The notes: a model not told the origin generated them from the letters alone. DNA of 64,000 nucleotides from JAAZCI01 sp046462535 (GCA_046462535.1 JBKGVF010000007.1:11275-75274); one strand, 5' to 3'. Counted from the stretch's first letter, positions 1 to 9,502 are shown. Made by a program: numbers and translations.

Positions 1-1
1 T

Positions 2-1936
2 CGAGCGCTCGAACAGGATCAGTTTGATCTTGTTTTAGTAAAGAATGCACCCCATTTGCCTCAAGTTGAATTGCTAGTAGAGATTATCGACATAACGACA
101 ACTGCACTCTTTGTTGTTGTTGAGAGTGGAGAGCTTGAGGAGGCACTACCTCTTATTGATTTAGGTGCAGAAGAGATTGTCACCCTCTCAAGCCCAACAA
201 CGCTCTATAAAAAGATCATTACCGCACTAAATAGTAAAAATGTTGCAGAGAGTTATCGTCAACTACGCGAAAAGCATAATATATTACAAAAGCAGGCAGA
301 GACCTTTCTTAATCAGAGTGAGGAGGGGATTGCTTATACGATCGACGGACTCTTTACCGATTTTAATGAGGCTTTTTGGCGCCGTTTAGGTTACCAGAGT
401 GAAGATGAGTTTTTAGGGGTATTGCTACTCGATCTTATCGACCCCAATTTTCTTGAGCAGTTTCGAGCTGCGGTCTCTGAAGCGATGCGTGGTGATAGCA
501 GGGTGGAGATCGAGGGATCTTTCATCAATGGCTCAACAGGAGTGGCAGAGAAGCTCCCTCTTAGCCTGAGTAAAACCCTATATGAAGGGGAGACGGTTCT
601 TGAAATTCGGATCTTAACTGACCAAAAGGGGAGCGCAACTCTTGAGAAGAGTGGCGGTGAGGTTAATAAGCTTGCGTTTATTCGACAGTTAAAAGAGGTG
701 GTAGGACCAGGAATCTGGTTATTAAATATCAAACTTGATGATTACATCTCTATTTGGAGCAAAGAGGGAACACTCCATTACGAAGAGTATTTTGCTGCTG
801 TTCAAGAGCTGATTCAGAAGCAATTTCAGGGGGTAGAGATGCATCGATATACAGATGATTCTCTACTGCTTGTTGTAGAGGGGGTAGATGTGATGAGTAT
901 TGATCGGATCGGTGCAACAATTGCTAATTCGGTAAGTAATTACCAGCACACCTTTGTCGATAATGGTGTTACCGTGCAGTCGGAAGCCTCCTCTGCATAT
1001 ATAAGTCTTAATATAGAGGCTAAAGATCTTTCAAATACATTAATGACTTTAGAAGAGCAGGCAAAATTGATCCCTGTAATCACCTCTTTGGGCAAAGAGC
1101 GACAAACTGAAGAGCTCCCCCGAGTTGAGGATGAGCATAACTCTACTGGTGAGGCGTTAGTTTTAGAGCCACTAGGTGATGAGCATGGAGAGTTTTCAGT
1201 TTTAGGTGATGCGTTAGAGGAGCAGCGGCTTCGCTATACCTATCTTCCTATAGCGGATTTTATAGAGGGGAGCAAGGGTTACTTAGCCGACTACGAAGTC
1301 CTTGATGCTAATGGTACAGTTATCTCATGGAATAAGGCTTTTATGCATACGGCCAATAATCCTGTGGCACAGCGTCTAGATGCATATTTGATCAGTCAGG
1401 CTATTAAGGAGCTGCGCAATTATAAGGATGTCCAAAAGGTTATGCTCCATTTAACGGCAAGCATCCTTCTCAATCAGGATTTTGCTGATACAGTCTTTAA
1501 AACGATTCAAAGTGGACGAGCCGCTGATCGGATTGTTCTTATGATTAATAAAGATGTTGTATTTGAACATAAGGAGAGTGCGGTAATTCTCTTTAATCGA
1601 GCTAACAGTGAAGGGTTAGCGATAGGGGTATATGGAATTGCTACGGAGTCTGATGAGGATCAGTTGCAAGAGTTATTGCAGAGCACTAAATATATCGCAT
1701 TGCAGCCTAATCTTATTTCACGTTTGAGTCGAACACGTGATCAGACCACAAAGAACCGAGTTTCTGAGTTCTTTACCCGTATGTCTGACCAAAAGGTGAC
1801 CATTTTAGCCGAAGGGGTCAATAATGCCACAAGTATGGCCTCTGTTTGGGAGTATAATATCCCCTTAGCTGTTGGAAGTATGATTGGATCGCCATCAGAA
1901 ACGATGGATTTCGATTTTTCACAATTAATTATTTAA
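2..1936 (+). CDS. FimX-like REC-PAS-GGDEF-EAL protein with degenerate catalytic domains (5' partial)
   Basis: The reading frame is open to the left edge, so the start lies outside the window; a TTG at 56 is not a convincing start. The visible 644 residues fold by pattern into a receiver-like segment (about 1-80), a PAS domain (about 105-205, with SEEGIAYTIDG), a GGDEF-like region lacking a GGDEF motif, and a C-terminal EAL-like domain (about 410-644). In the EAL part the signature is YEVLD rather than ExLxR, the DDFG motif reads GVYGIATE, and only the late AEGV motif is well kept. It is therefore probably not an active phosphodiesterase and may instead be a c-di-GMP receptor, as FimX is for type IV pili. 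The pilMNOPQ genes at 20.5 kb make a pilus role plausible. Function is inferred; the domain order is visible. Confidence 0.72.
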   Translation, partial: RALEQDQFDLVLVKNAPHLPQVELLVEIIDITTTALFVVVESGELEEALPLIDLGAEEIVTLSSPTTLYKKIITALNSKNVAESYRQLREKHNILQKQAETFLNQSEEGIAYTIDGLFTDFNEAFWRRLGYQSEDEFLGVLLLDLIDPNFLEQFRAAVSEAMRGDSRVEIEGSFINGSTGVAEKLPLSLSKTLYEGETVLEIRILTDQKGSATLEKSGGEVNKLAFIRQLKEVVGPGIWLLNIKLDDYISIWSKEGTLHYEEYFAAVQELIQKQFQGVEMHRYTDDSLLLVVEGVDVMSIDRIGATIANSVSNYQHTFVDNGVTVQSEASSAYISLNIEAKDLSNTLMTLEEQAKLIPVITSLGKERQTEELPRVEDEHNSTGEALVLEPLGDEHGEFSVLGDALEEQRLRYTYLPIADFIEGSKGYLADYEVLDANGTVISWNKAFMHTANNPVAQRLDAYLISQAIKELRNYKDVQKVMLHLTASILLNQDFADTVFKTIQSGRAADRIVLMINKDVVFEHKESAVILFNRANSEGLAIGVYGIATESDEDQLQELLQSTKYIALQPNLISRLSRTRDQTTKNRVSEFFTRMSDQKVTILAEGVNNATSMASVWEYNIPLAVGSMIGSPSETMDFDFSQLII

Positions 1937-1945
1937 AAGTGATTG

Positions 1946-1970
1946 GCGACTCCGAGATGGGGTCGCTTTT
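1946..1970 (+). terminator. Rho-independent terminator after the FimX-like gene
   Basis: An 8-bp stem (1946-1953 with 1959-1966, one G-T pair) with a 5-base loop is followed by TTTTATTTT. It lies 10 bases after the stop codon. Confidence 0.75.
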
Positions 1971-2009
1971 ATTTTATATATTTGTAGCGAGTTAGAGAGG
2001 GGCGATAGA

Positions 2010-2546
2010 GTGTGGAGTAGAGGATTGTGGCGAGCTGGATTAATATTACTGACATTTATCTTGGTTGGATGTGGATTCCAGTTACGAGGCACCCAATATA
2101 TAAAGACCGATTATCGTGTCGCATTAACCGACGTGGGGGGTGCAACCTTCTATGAACAACTTGAGCGATACTTTAATGAGCGCCGCATGCCGATTGTGAG
2201 TGCAGCTGAAAGTGATGTGGTAATTACTGTTTATGAAGATAGCTTTAGAAGTAATACTGTGGCAAGTAGTAGCTTTGGGCGAGAACGTGAGTATATCTAT
2301 ACCTACTACGCGATTGTCTCTGTAGCTCTGCCGAATGGTGAAGTGTTGATGGAGCCAAGACGATTTGAGCAGAATCGTAACTTCTCTCATGGTGAGGAGG
2401 AGTTGCTGAGCAAAAATACTGCTGAGACTGAGGTAAAGCAGGAGCTTTATCGTAGTGTAATTGAGCATTTTATCCGTGCGTTAAATAGCACATTGAATCA
2501 TTATGAGGCGTCGAAAGAGAGTGTTGTGGCGCAAGAGAATCTATAA
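2010..2546 (+). CDS. lptE: LPS-assembly lipoprotein LptE
   Basis: LptE is the outer-membrane lipoprotein that plugs the LptD barrel and helps insert lipopolysaccharide in the outer leaflet. The 178-residue product starts at GTG and has a short signal peptide ending in the lipobox LVGC (Cys21). The following GFQLRG is the typical LptE beginning. There is no Asp at +2, which fits outer-membrane sorting by the Lol system. Residues 30-160 match the usual alpha/beta LptE pattern with the FEQNRNFS-like strand. The usual partners leuS and holA are not adjacent. Family assignment is good although LptE sequences diverge. Confidence 0.85.
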   Translation: MWSRGLWRAGLILLTFILVGCGFQLRGTQYIKTDYRVALTDVGGATFYEQLERYFNERRMPIVSAAESDVVITVYEDSFRSNTVASSSFGREREYIYTYYAIVSVALPNGEVLMEPRRFEQNRNFSHGEEELLSKNTAETEVKQELYRSVIEHFIRALNSTLNHYEASKESVVAQENL

Positions 2547-2562
2547 TCAGTGAGGAATTGTG

Positions 2563-3360
2563 GTGAAGAGAGAGAGTCAGCTAATTAAGGATGTTCAAGG
2601 GTATAAGGATACCCGAAATGTAGCTATTAATAAGGTTGGCATTAAGAATTTACGCCTTCCAGTCACTTTTGAAAATGGTGGGATCACTAATCATACGGTG
2701 ATGAGTGCAGAGCTAACAGTGACACTACAAGCAGAGCGAAAAGGGACCCATATGTCCCGCTTTATTGAGACTTGGGATGCAACGGAAGCTCCCTTTACAT
2801 TAGCTGGAGTCGCGCCATTCTTAGCCGCCCTTGAGGAGCGGCTAGATGCGGAGAGTGCGCAGTGCCATCTTCAATTCCCACTCTTTTACGAGCGTGTTGC
2901 TCCAGTTTCACAGGCAAAAAGTGTTATGGATTTTGAGTGTGAAATTATTGCAAAGAGCAATCCAGATTATATTGAATTACGGTTGATGGCTCCGGTAACG
3001 AGTCTCTGCCCTTGCTCGAAAGAGATCTCAGAGTTTAGTGCCCATTCACAGCGTTCACACCTCTCTGTCTCACTGCGCTTTAAAGATTTTTCTGCATTAG
3101 CAAACTTCAATATCGATGAGGCACTAAAGAGGATGGAATCAGTGGGCTCTTCTCAGCTCTATCCCCTCTTAAAGCGTCCAGATGAGAAGTTTGTGACGGA
3201 GGCTGCCTATAACACCCCCCGTTTTGTTGAGGATCTTGTGCGGGAGTTAGTGCTTCTCTTTAAAGAGCGTACCGATTTAGAGTCATTCTCAGTTGCCTCA
3301 GAGAATTTTGAGTCGATTCATAATCATGAGGCCTATGCTGAGATTGAGTATCAATTTTAA
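2563..3360 (+). CDS. folE2: GTP cyclohydrolase IB (FolE2)
   Basis: This enzyme converts GTP to 7,8-dihydroneopterin triphosphate, the first step of tetrahydrofolate synthesis and of the 7-deazaguanine (queuosine) route. The family signature LCPCSKEIS is present at about residue 149, with the metal/catalytic Cys, and GTHMSRF sits near residue 61. Length (265 residues) is normal for the T-fold FolE2 family. Two adjacent GTG codons (2560 and 2563) could start it; the GAGG at 2552-2555 is better spaced for 2563. FolE2 enzymes can use metals other than zinc and in some bacteria replace zinc-dependent FolE. It follows lptE closely and may share its transcript. Confidence 0.9.
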   Translation: MKRESQLIKDVQGYKDTRNVAINKVGIKNLRLPVTFENGGITNHTVMSAELTVTLQAERKGTHMSRFIETWDATEAPFTLAGVAPFLAALEERLDAESAQCHLQFPLFYERVAPVSQAKSVMDFECEIIAKSNPDYIELRLMAPVTSLCPCSKEISEFSAHSQRSHLSVSLRFKDFSALANFNIDEALKRMESVGSSQLYPLLKRPDEKFVTEAAYNTPRFVEDLVRELVLLFKERTDLESFSVASENFESIHNHEAYAEIEYQF

Positions 3361-3408
3361 TTATAAACCCCTCGCCAGTATTGACTAAAGAGTGAAAGGA
3401 AGAAAAAG

Positions 3409-4455
3409 ATGATAGAGTCAGATCGCTTGATCGTAAATGAGGCCCCTCAAGAGGAGGAGCTTAGAATTGATCGTGCGATTCGTCCTAAAACATTAGAGGA
3501 TTATACTGGACAGGAGTCGATTAGAGAGCAGCTAAGTATCTTTATTCAAGCTGCGAGTAACCGTAAAGAGGCACTAGATCATGTTCTACTCTTTGGTCCA
3601 CCGGGTTTAGGTAAGACAACGTTAGCCCATATTATAGCGAATGAGATGGGGGTAGGATTACAACAGACCTCAGGGCCTGTGTTAGAGCGGCCGGGTGACT
3701 TAGCAGCGCTATTAACTAATCTTCAGGAGAATGAGATCCTCTTTATTGACGAGATTCATCGTCTAAGCCCAGTTGTTGAGGAGGTACTCTATCCTGCGAT
3801 GGAGGATTATCAGTTAGATATTATGATTGGTGAAGGAGCAGCGGCGCGCTCAATCAAGGTGGATCTGCCCCATTTCACACTAATTGGTGCTACTACTCGG
3901 GCGGGATTGCTCTCCTCGCCGCTACGGGATCGCTTTGGGATTGTATCGCGACTACAATTTTATGATCATGCTGAATTAACACATATTGTAAAGCGCTCTG
4001 CGGCATTGCTAGAAGTGGGAATGACTGAAGAGGGTGCCTATGAGATTGGCCGTCGTTCTCGAGGAACGCCCCGAATTGCTAATCGATTATTACGTCGAGT
4101 GCGAGATGTGGCTGAAGTTAAATCAAATGGGAATATCACTTTGCAGATTGCTCAGGAAGCGTTAGCAATGTTAGATATTGATGATTGTGGATTAGATGAG
4201 CATGACCGAAACTTTCTCCGATTAATTGTTGAAAAATTTGATGGTGGGCCTGTAGGAATTGATACATTATCAGCTGCATTAGGAGAGGAGAAGGGAACGC
4301 TTGAGGATATGATTGAGCCCTATCTTATTCAGGAGGGTTTTATCATGAGGACACCGCGAGGGAGAGTCGCGACCCGTCATTGTTGGCGTTATTTTGGCTA
4401 TGAGATTGATGATGCCGTGATACCGGATGAAGAGGAGACGCTTCGAAAGGGGTAA
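3409..4455 (+). CDS. ruvB: Holliday junction branch-migration helicase RuvB
   Basis: RuvB is the hexameric AAA+ motor that, with RuvA, drives branch migration of Holliday junctions for RuvC cleavage. The 348-residue product has Walker A GPPGLGKT (63-70), Walker B FIDEIHR near 112, a sensor/arginine-finger region ATTRAGLLSSPLRDRFG near 162, and the C-terminal winged-helix end TPRGRVAT. The ATG is preceded by a GAAAGGAAG ribosome-binding site. ruvA and ruvC, often upstream, are not here; the preceding gene is folE2. A strong terminator follows. Confidence 0.97.
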   Translation: MIESDRLIVNEAPQEEELRIDRAIRPKTLEDYTGQESIREQLSIFIQAASNRKEALDHVLLFGPPGLGKTTLAHIIANEMGVGLQQTSGPVLERPGDLAALLTNLQENEILFIDEIHRLSPVVEEVLYPAMEDYQLDIMIGEGAAARSIKVDLPHFTLIGATTRAGLLSSPLRDRFGIVSRLQFYDHAELTHIVKRSAALLEVGMTEEGAYEIGRRSRGTPRIANRLLRRVRDVAEVKSNGNITLQIAQEALAMLDIDDCGLDEHDRNFLRLIVEKFDGGPVGIDTLSAALGEEKGTLEDMIEPYLIQEGFIMRTPRGRVATRHCWRYFGYEIDDAVIPDEEETLRKG

Positions 4456-4463
4456 CGTTATTA

Positions 4464-4488
4464 AAAGGAGCGATAGGCTCCTTTTTTT
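4464..4488 (+). terminator. Rho-independent terminator after ruvB
   Basis: An 8-bp perfect stem (4464-4471 with 4477-4484) and 5-base loop run into a stretch of seven T (4482-4488). Confidence 0.88.
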
Positions 4489-4519
4489 ATGAGTTTAGAT
4501 GAGAGTTAGGGAGAGTATA

Positions 4520-6247
4520 ATGGGGGCTACTGATTTTTATCAGCGCGTTGGTGAGGCGCTATATGCAACAGATATAGCGGAAAAGTTAGAGCGAGTAGAT
4601 GCACTGTATGCTGACATTATTGCGGATCGGATTACTCCTTATCATGATGAGGATTTGAGAGAGATTAAACCCGCAGGACGTCCACAGCTGCCACAATTGG
4701 TTCCCCCCCAAGAGGTACCAAGGCGAAAGCTTGGGAGCAAAGAGGGGGTTCATGCGCTTGTTCATGCAATTTGTCATATTGAATTTAATGCGATTAATTT
4801 AGGTCTTGATGCTGCTTACCGCTTTCGAGGAATGCCGAGGCAGTATTATCATGACTGGCTACTGGTTGCGAAGGAGGAGGCAAAACATTTCCGCATGCTC
4901 TCTGAGCATCTTGAGTCGGAGGGCTCCTTTTACGGCGCATTTACAGCTCATAATGGGCTTTGGGACTCTGCAGTAGAGACAGCTTATGATCCTCTTGTTC
5001 GTATGGCATTGGTGCCACGAGTACTTGAGGCTCGTGGGTTAGATGTCACCCCAGGGATTATTCATCGTTTACAAGAGGTAGGTGAAGCAGACGTTGTTTC
5101 TCTCCTAAAGGTGATTCTTCAAGAGGAAGAGGGGCATGTTGAGGTAGGAAATCGCTGGTTTCGCTATCTTTGTAATCAACGAAATCTTGATGAGATTGCA
5201 ACAGCACTCAATCTACTTAAAGCACATCGACAAATTGTACGGGGCCCCCTTAATGAAGCGGCACGTCTACGTACAGGATTTACTAAAGAGGAGCTTGAGA
5301 TCTATTTCGAATCATTCGGCTCTCATATTAAATTTCGCTCTTTAGCAACAAAATTTATTTTGGAGTCATTAACAGAGGCGCTCTTTATCGGGATATCTGG
5401 CTTGACGCTCACTGATGAGGAGGAGCAGTGGCTGCAACATCCATTAGTAGGTGGTGTGATTCTCTTTGCCCGTAACTATGACAATAGAGAGCAGTTAAAG
5501 GCATTAACGGAGGCGATTCGTACTCTTAACCCCTCACTGTTGATTTCGGTTGATCATGAGGGGGGGCGAGTTCAGCGATTTAGGGAGGGATTTACCCCAA
5601 TTCCCCCAATGGCTCACTTAGGAAAGCTATATGAGCAGGATCCGGAAGGAGCGCTACTGGAGGCGCGCCGTTTAGGAGCAATTATTGGTGAAGAGCTTAA
5701 TGAGGTGGGGGTCGATTTCAGTTATACCCCTGTTGTTGATCTTGATTATGGAATTAATCCTGCTATCGGGGATCGAGCATTGCATCATGATCCCCAAGTA
5801 GTGGCAGCCTTAGCATTAGCTCTCTACGAGGGGTTAAAGGAGGGGGGGAGTATAGCCGTTGCCAAACATTTTCCTGGACATGGTTTTGTGTCGGTCGATA
5901 CCCACTTCGCTTTAGCAGAAGATAGACGCTCCTTAGCTGAATTGGAGGAGAGGGATCTGATTCCTTTTCAGAGGCTTATTGAGGCGGGGGTAGAAGCGAT
6001 TATGCCTGCCCACATCCTCTATCGACACGTTGATGATCAGGCAACGGCAGTTACATCGCGCGTTTGGATTGAGTATTTAAGAGATGAGTTAAACTTTAAG
6101 GGGGCTATTATTAGTGATGATCTAGATATGAAGGGAGCGGATCACTTAGGGGGAGTTAAGGAGAAGATTGATGCTTGTTTTGCGGCCGGGGTAAATATAC
6201 TACTTCTCTGTAATGATTTTGATGCTATTCGAGAGGTGCTCACTTAA
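4520..6247 (+). CDS. Fusion of DUF455 ferritin-like protein and NagZ beta-N-acetylhexosaminidase
   Basis: One uninterrupted frame carries two proteins that are normally separate. Residues 1-265 match the DUF455 (ferritin-like, COG2833) family: paired ExxH-type helices with FNAINLGLDAAYRFRG, EEAKHFRML and EEEGHVEVGN, which would hold a di-metal site. From about residue 290 the sequence is NagZ (glycoside hydrolase family 3): HPLVGGVILFARNY, DHEGGRVQRFREGF, the catalytic His/Asp loop KHFPGHG near 448, and the nucleophile motif SDDLDMKGA near 531. NagZ removes GlcNAc from anhydromuropeptides in cell-wall recycling. The NagZ part ends right after LLLLCNDFDAIREVLT, so the usual C-terminal helices (about 50 residues) are missing, but the active-site residues remain. 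I chose ATG 4520 over 4499 because an AGGGAGAG ribosome-binding site precedes it. Whether the product is processed is unknown. Confidence 0.85.
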   Translation: MGATDFYQRVGEALYATDIAEKLERVDALYADIIADRITPYHDEDLREIKPAGRPQLPQLVPPQEVPRRKLGSKEGVHALVHAICHIEFNAINLGLDAAYRFRGMPRQYYHDWLLVAKEEAKHFRMLSEHLESEGSFYGAFTAHNGLWDSAVETAYDPLVRMALVPRVLEARGLDVTPGIIHRLQEVGEADVVSLLKVILQEEEGHVEVGNRWFRYLCNQRNLDEIATALNLLKAHRQIVRGPLNEAARLRTGFTKEELEIYFESFGSHIKFRSLATKFILESLTEALFIGISGLTLTDEEEQWLQHPLVGGVILFARNYDNREQLKALTEAIRTLNPSLLISVDHEGGRVQRFREGFTPIPPMAHLGKLYEQDPEGALLEARRLGAIIGEELNEVGVDFSYTPVVDLDYGINPAIGDRALHHDPQVVAALALALYEGLKEGGSIAVAKHFPGHGFVSVDTHFALAEDRRSLAELEERDLIPFQRLIEAGVEAIMPAHILYRHVDDQATAVTSRVWIEYLRDELNFKGAIISDDLDMKGADHLGGVKEKIDACFAAGVNILLLCNDFDAIREVLT

Positions 6248-6315
6248 TTGGGGAGATATGCACAAATTCTGTGGATAACTCTCTTTATAATTCTTGGAAA
6301 TAGTGTGGGAATAGA

Positions 6316-6341
6316 AAAGCCGCTCGAAAAGGAGCGGCTTT
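6316..6341. terminator. Hairpin between convergent DUF455-NagZ and typA
   Basis: A perfect 10-bp stem (6316-6325 with 6332-6341) and 6-base loop lies between two convergent genes. T/A runs on either side are short, so termination may be partial, but it could serve both directions. Confidence 0.7.
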
Positions 6342-6369
6342 GCATATGCTTAAGTGTTAATGAGCATGG

Positions 6370-8196
6370 TTACTCATCGCGATTTTTACTGCGGCTAAAG
6401 CGTTTACGATCATTCTCCGTTAAGTAGCGTTTACGAATACGGATGGACTTTGGAGTTACCTCAACTAACTCATCATCATCAATAAACTCAATGGCTCGCT
6501 CAAGCGTTAACTTTATGGGAGGGGCTAAGGTGAGTGCTTCATCACTACCAGCTGCCCGAATGTTGGTGAGCTGTTTTGCTCGCAGAGCGTTAACAACAAG
6601 ATCATTATCACGGGAGTGAATACCAATAATTTGCCCTTCATAGATCTCATCACCATGACTGGCAAAGAGGCGGCCGCGATCTTGCAGATTATAGAGCGCA
6701 TAGGCTAAGGCTTTACCTTGACCATTTGAGATTAAGACACCATTTTTGCGTTGCCCCACCTCACCCTGTTTCATAGGTCCGTAGTGATCAAAGTTATGAT
6801 ACATAAGACCGGTTCCACTGGTAAGAGTCATAAATTCTGTTTGAAATCCGATCAATCCTCGTGAAGGGATAATATAATCGATCCGAACACGTCCTTTTCC
6901 ATCGGGAACCATATCTTGTAGTTCAGCAAATCGCTCTCCCATCTGCTCCATAATATCCCCCTGATGCTGCTCCTCAATATCAAAAGTGAGGCGCTCATAA
7001 GGTTCCATTTTTACACCGTTCTCTTCACGAATAATCACCTCAGGGCGTCCTACTGCTAACTCAAAGCCCTCTCTGCGCATATTTTCAATTAAGACGGAGA
7101 GATGGAGCTCACCTCGACCAGAGACTTTAAAGGAGTCGGGGTTATCGGTCTCTTCGACACGTAACGCTACATTATGGAGCAGCTCTTCATCAAGACGCTC
7201 TTTAATTTGGCGGGATGTGACAAATTTGCCCTCTTTCCCTGCAAAGGGAGAGGTATTCACCTGAAAGTACATAGAGACGGTTGGCTCATCAACCGTTAGT
7301 GGAGGAAGTGCCTCTACATGATTAGGATCGCAGAGTGTATCTGAGATATGGAGAGGATCGAGCCCTGTGAAACTAATAATATCACCCGCTTGGGCGCTAT
7401 CAAATTCCACTTTTTCTAATCCATGAAATCCAAGAATTTGCTGGATACGACCATTTCGGCGGTTTCCATCAGCATCTACAACAACAACGGGAGAATTTCG
7501 AGTAATTTTTCCTCGCTTGACCCGACCAACGCCAATTACGCCGACATAAGAGTTATAGTCCAGTGAGGAGACCTGTAGTTGAAAAGGGGCATCCACTTCA
7601 ACATCGGGAGCAGGGACATGGTCAATGATTGCTTGGAAGAGTGGGTCAAAGTCCCCATCCCGGACATCATCGGTTAAGCCAGCAAATCCATTAAGACCAG
7701 AGGCATAGATGACCGGAAAGTCGAGCTGCTCATCGGTTGCACCTAGGTTATCAAAAAGCTCAAAGGTCTGATCGAGTACCCAGTCCGGTCGCGCGCCGGG
7801 ACGATCAATTTTATTAATGACAACAATTGGCTTAAAGCCCATTGCAAATGCTTTTTGTGTAACAAATCGGGTTTGTGGCATTGGCCCTTCTACTGAGTCT
7901 ACTAGAAGGAGTACAGAATCCACCATTGAGAGTACGCGCTCTACCTCGCCCCCAAAGTCAGCGTGGCCTGGGGTATCGACAATATTGATACGATAATCCT
8001 TCCATTTGATTGCGGTATTCTTTGCCAAAATGGTAATACCCCGCTCTTTTTCAATCTGGTCGGAGTCCATAACGCGATCATCAATTTTTTCTCGCTCATC
8101 AAAAGTGCCAGACTTTTTTAAAAGTTGATCTACAAGCGTTGTTTTCCCATGGTCAACGTGGGCAATGATGGCGATATTTCTTAAATTTTCAATCAT
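6370..8196 (-). CDS. typA: Ribosome-associated GTPase TypA/BipA
   Basis: TypA/BipA is a translational GTPase that binds 70S ribosomes and aids 50S assembly and stress adaptation. The 608-residue length equals the family norm. Visible motifs are G1 AHVDHGKTT (12-20), the switch region RGITI, G3 DTPGHADFGGE, G4 NKIDRPGA, then EF-G-like domains II, III and V and the TypA-specific C-terminal domain ending in a basic tail RKRYLTENDRKR. It is convergent with the DUF455-NagZ gene and divergent from fbaA. Confidence 0.97.
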   Translation of the reverse strand: MIENLRNIAIIAHVDHGKTTLVDQLLKKSGTFDEREKIDDRVMDSDQIEKERGITILAKNTAIKWKDYRINIVDTPGHADFGGEVERVLSMVDSVLLLVDSVEGPMPQTRFVTQKAFAMGFKPIVVINKIDRPGARPDWVLDQTFELFDNLGATDEQLDFPVIYASGLNGFAGLTDDVRDGDFDPLFQAIIDHVPAPDVEVDAPFQLQVSSLDYNSYVGVIGVGRVKRGKITRNSPVVVVDADGNRRNGRIQQILGFHGLEKVEFDSAQAGDIISFTGLDPLHISDTLCDPNHVEALPPLTVDEPTVSMYFQVNTSPFAGKEGKFVTSRQIKERLDEELLHNVALRVEETDNPDSFKVSGRGELHLSVLIENMRREGFELAVGRPEVIIREENGVKMEPYERLTFDIEEQHQGDIMEQMGERFAELQDMVPDGKGRVRIDYIIPSRGLIGFQTEFMTLTSGTGLMYHNFDHYGPMKQGEVGQRKNGVLISNGQGKALAYALYNLQDRGRLFASHGDEIYEGQIIGIHSRDNDLVVNALRAKQLTNIRAAGSDEALTLAPPIKLTLERAIEFIDDDELVEVTPKSIRIRKRYLTENDRKRFSRSKNRDE

Positions 8197-8425
8197 TAAA
8201 TTCTATTCTTCATTCAATATGTTTAGGAGGAATTTCCAGCCCTGTATTTTAGCGTATTTAGGGGATTATTTCTTAAAAAGATCAGATTGGAGCTGTGGTA
8301 GGGGATTCTTCTCAGTTAAGGGTTGGGTAGGGAGCGGGTAAAAATAACCCAAATTCCGGTTTTAATTAGTGGGGCTAAGCGGTAAAATGGGGCCGTTCAT
8401 TAAACTTTTGTAGGAGATTTGTAGT

Positions 8426-9502
8426 ATGACGAGTATTCTCGATGTAGTTAAGCCTGGTGTTCTTTATGGCGATGATGTTCAGAAAGTCTTTCAAGTTGCT
8501 AAAGAGAATGAATTCGCCTTACCGGCGATCAATGTGGTTAATACTGAGTCTATTAATGGAGTCTTAGAGGCAGCAGCGAAAGCAAAATCCCCTGTCATTA
8601 TTCAGTTCTCTAATGGGGGAGCGAAATTTTTTGCAGGAAGGGGATTAAAGCTAGAGGGGGATGAGGCTGCTATTTTAGGTGCAGTATCGGGTGCTCGTCA
8701 TGTTCATACAATGGCAGAGGCTTATGGTGTTCCGGTTATTCTACATACCGATCATGCTGCCCGAGAGCTTCTCCCATGGATTGATGGATTATTAGAGGCA
8801 GGTAAGGCCTTTAAAGAAGAGACTGGCAAGCCTCTCTTCTCTTCACATATGATCGATCTATCTGCAGAGCCTTTAGAGGATAATATCGCTACATGTGTTG
8901 AATATATGAAAAAGCTAGAAGAGTTAGAGATGACTCTAGAGATTGAGCTTGGTATTACCGGAGGTGAGGAGGATGGCGTTGATAACACGAATATAGATAA
9001 TGCACTCCTCTATACACAGCCTGAACATGTAGCGTATGCATATGAAGAGCTGAGCAAAGTTAGTCATCGATTTACTATTGCGGCTGCATTTGGAAATGTT
9101 CATGGGGTCTATAAGCCAGGCAATGTAGAGTTAACACCTATTATTCTCGATAACTCTCAGAAGTATGTTTCAGAGAAGTTTAACTTGCCTCCTAAATCAT
9201 TAGATTTTGTTTTCCATGGTGGGTCGGGTTCATCATTAGAGGATATTCGTGAGTCCATCAGCTACGGTGTTATTAAGATGAATATTGATACCGATACACA
9301 GTGGGCGACTTGGGAGGGAGTTTTAAACTATTACAATGAGAAGAAGGATTATCTTCAGGGACAATTGGGAAATCCAGAAGATGAGCATGGTCCTAATAAA
9401 TCATACTATGATCCCCGCACTTGGTTGCGTAAGGGGCAAGAAGGATTAGTTAAACGGGTTCTTCAAGCATATGAAGATCTTAACGCTATGAATCGTAACT
9501 AA
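8426..9502 (+). CDS. fbaA: Class II fructose-bisphosphate aldolase
   Basis: This zinc enzyme splits fructose-1,6-bisphosphate into dihydroxyacetone phosphate and glyceraldehyde-3-phosphate. The 358 residues line up with E. coli FbaA almost position for position: the catalytic Asp109 and zinc-binding His110 lie in LHTDHA, with the zinc/phosphate loops NVHGVYKPGN and FHGGSGSS further on. TAGGAGATTT provides the ribosome-binding site. It is a single-gene unit with its own strong terminator. Confidence 0.97.
   Translation: MTSILDVVKPGVLYGDDVQKVFQVAKENEFALPAINVVNTESINGVLEAAAKAKSPVIIQFSNGGAKFFAGRGLKLEGDEAAILGAVSGARHVHTMAEAYGVPVILHTDHAARELLPWIDGLLEAGKAFKEETGKPLFSSHMIDLSAEPLEDNIATCVEYMKKLEELEMTLEIELGITGGEEDGVDNTNIDNALLYTQPEHVAYAYEELSKVSHRFTIAAAFGNVHGVYKPGNVELTPIILDNSQKYVSEKFNLPPKSLDFVFHGGSGSSLEDIRESISYGVIKMNIDTDTQWATWEGVLNYYNEKKDYLQGQLGNPEDEHGPNKSYYDPRTWLRKGQEGLVKRVLQAYEDLNAMNRN

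Noticed and set aside
6270..6278. A perfect DnaA-box consensus in reverse orientation
   Set aside because: A single 9-mer in 64 kb is not evidence of an origin; no cluster was seen nearby.
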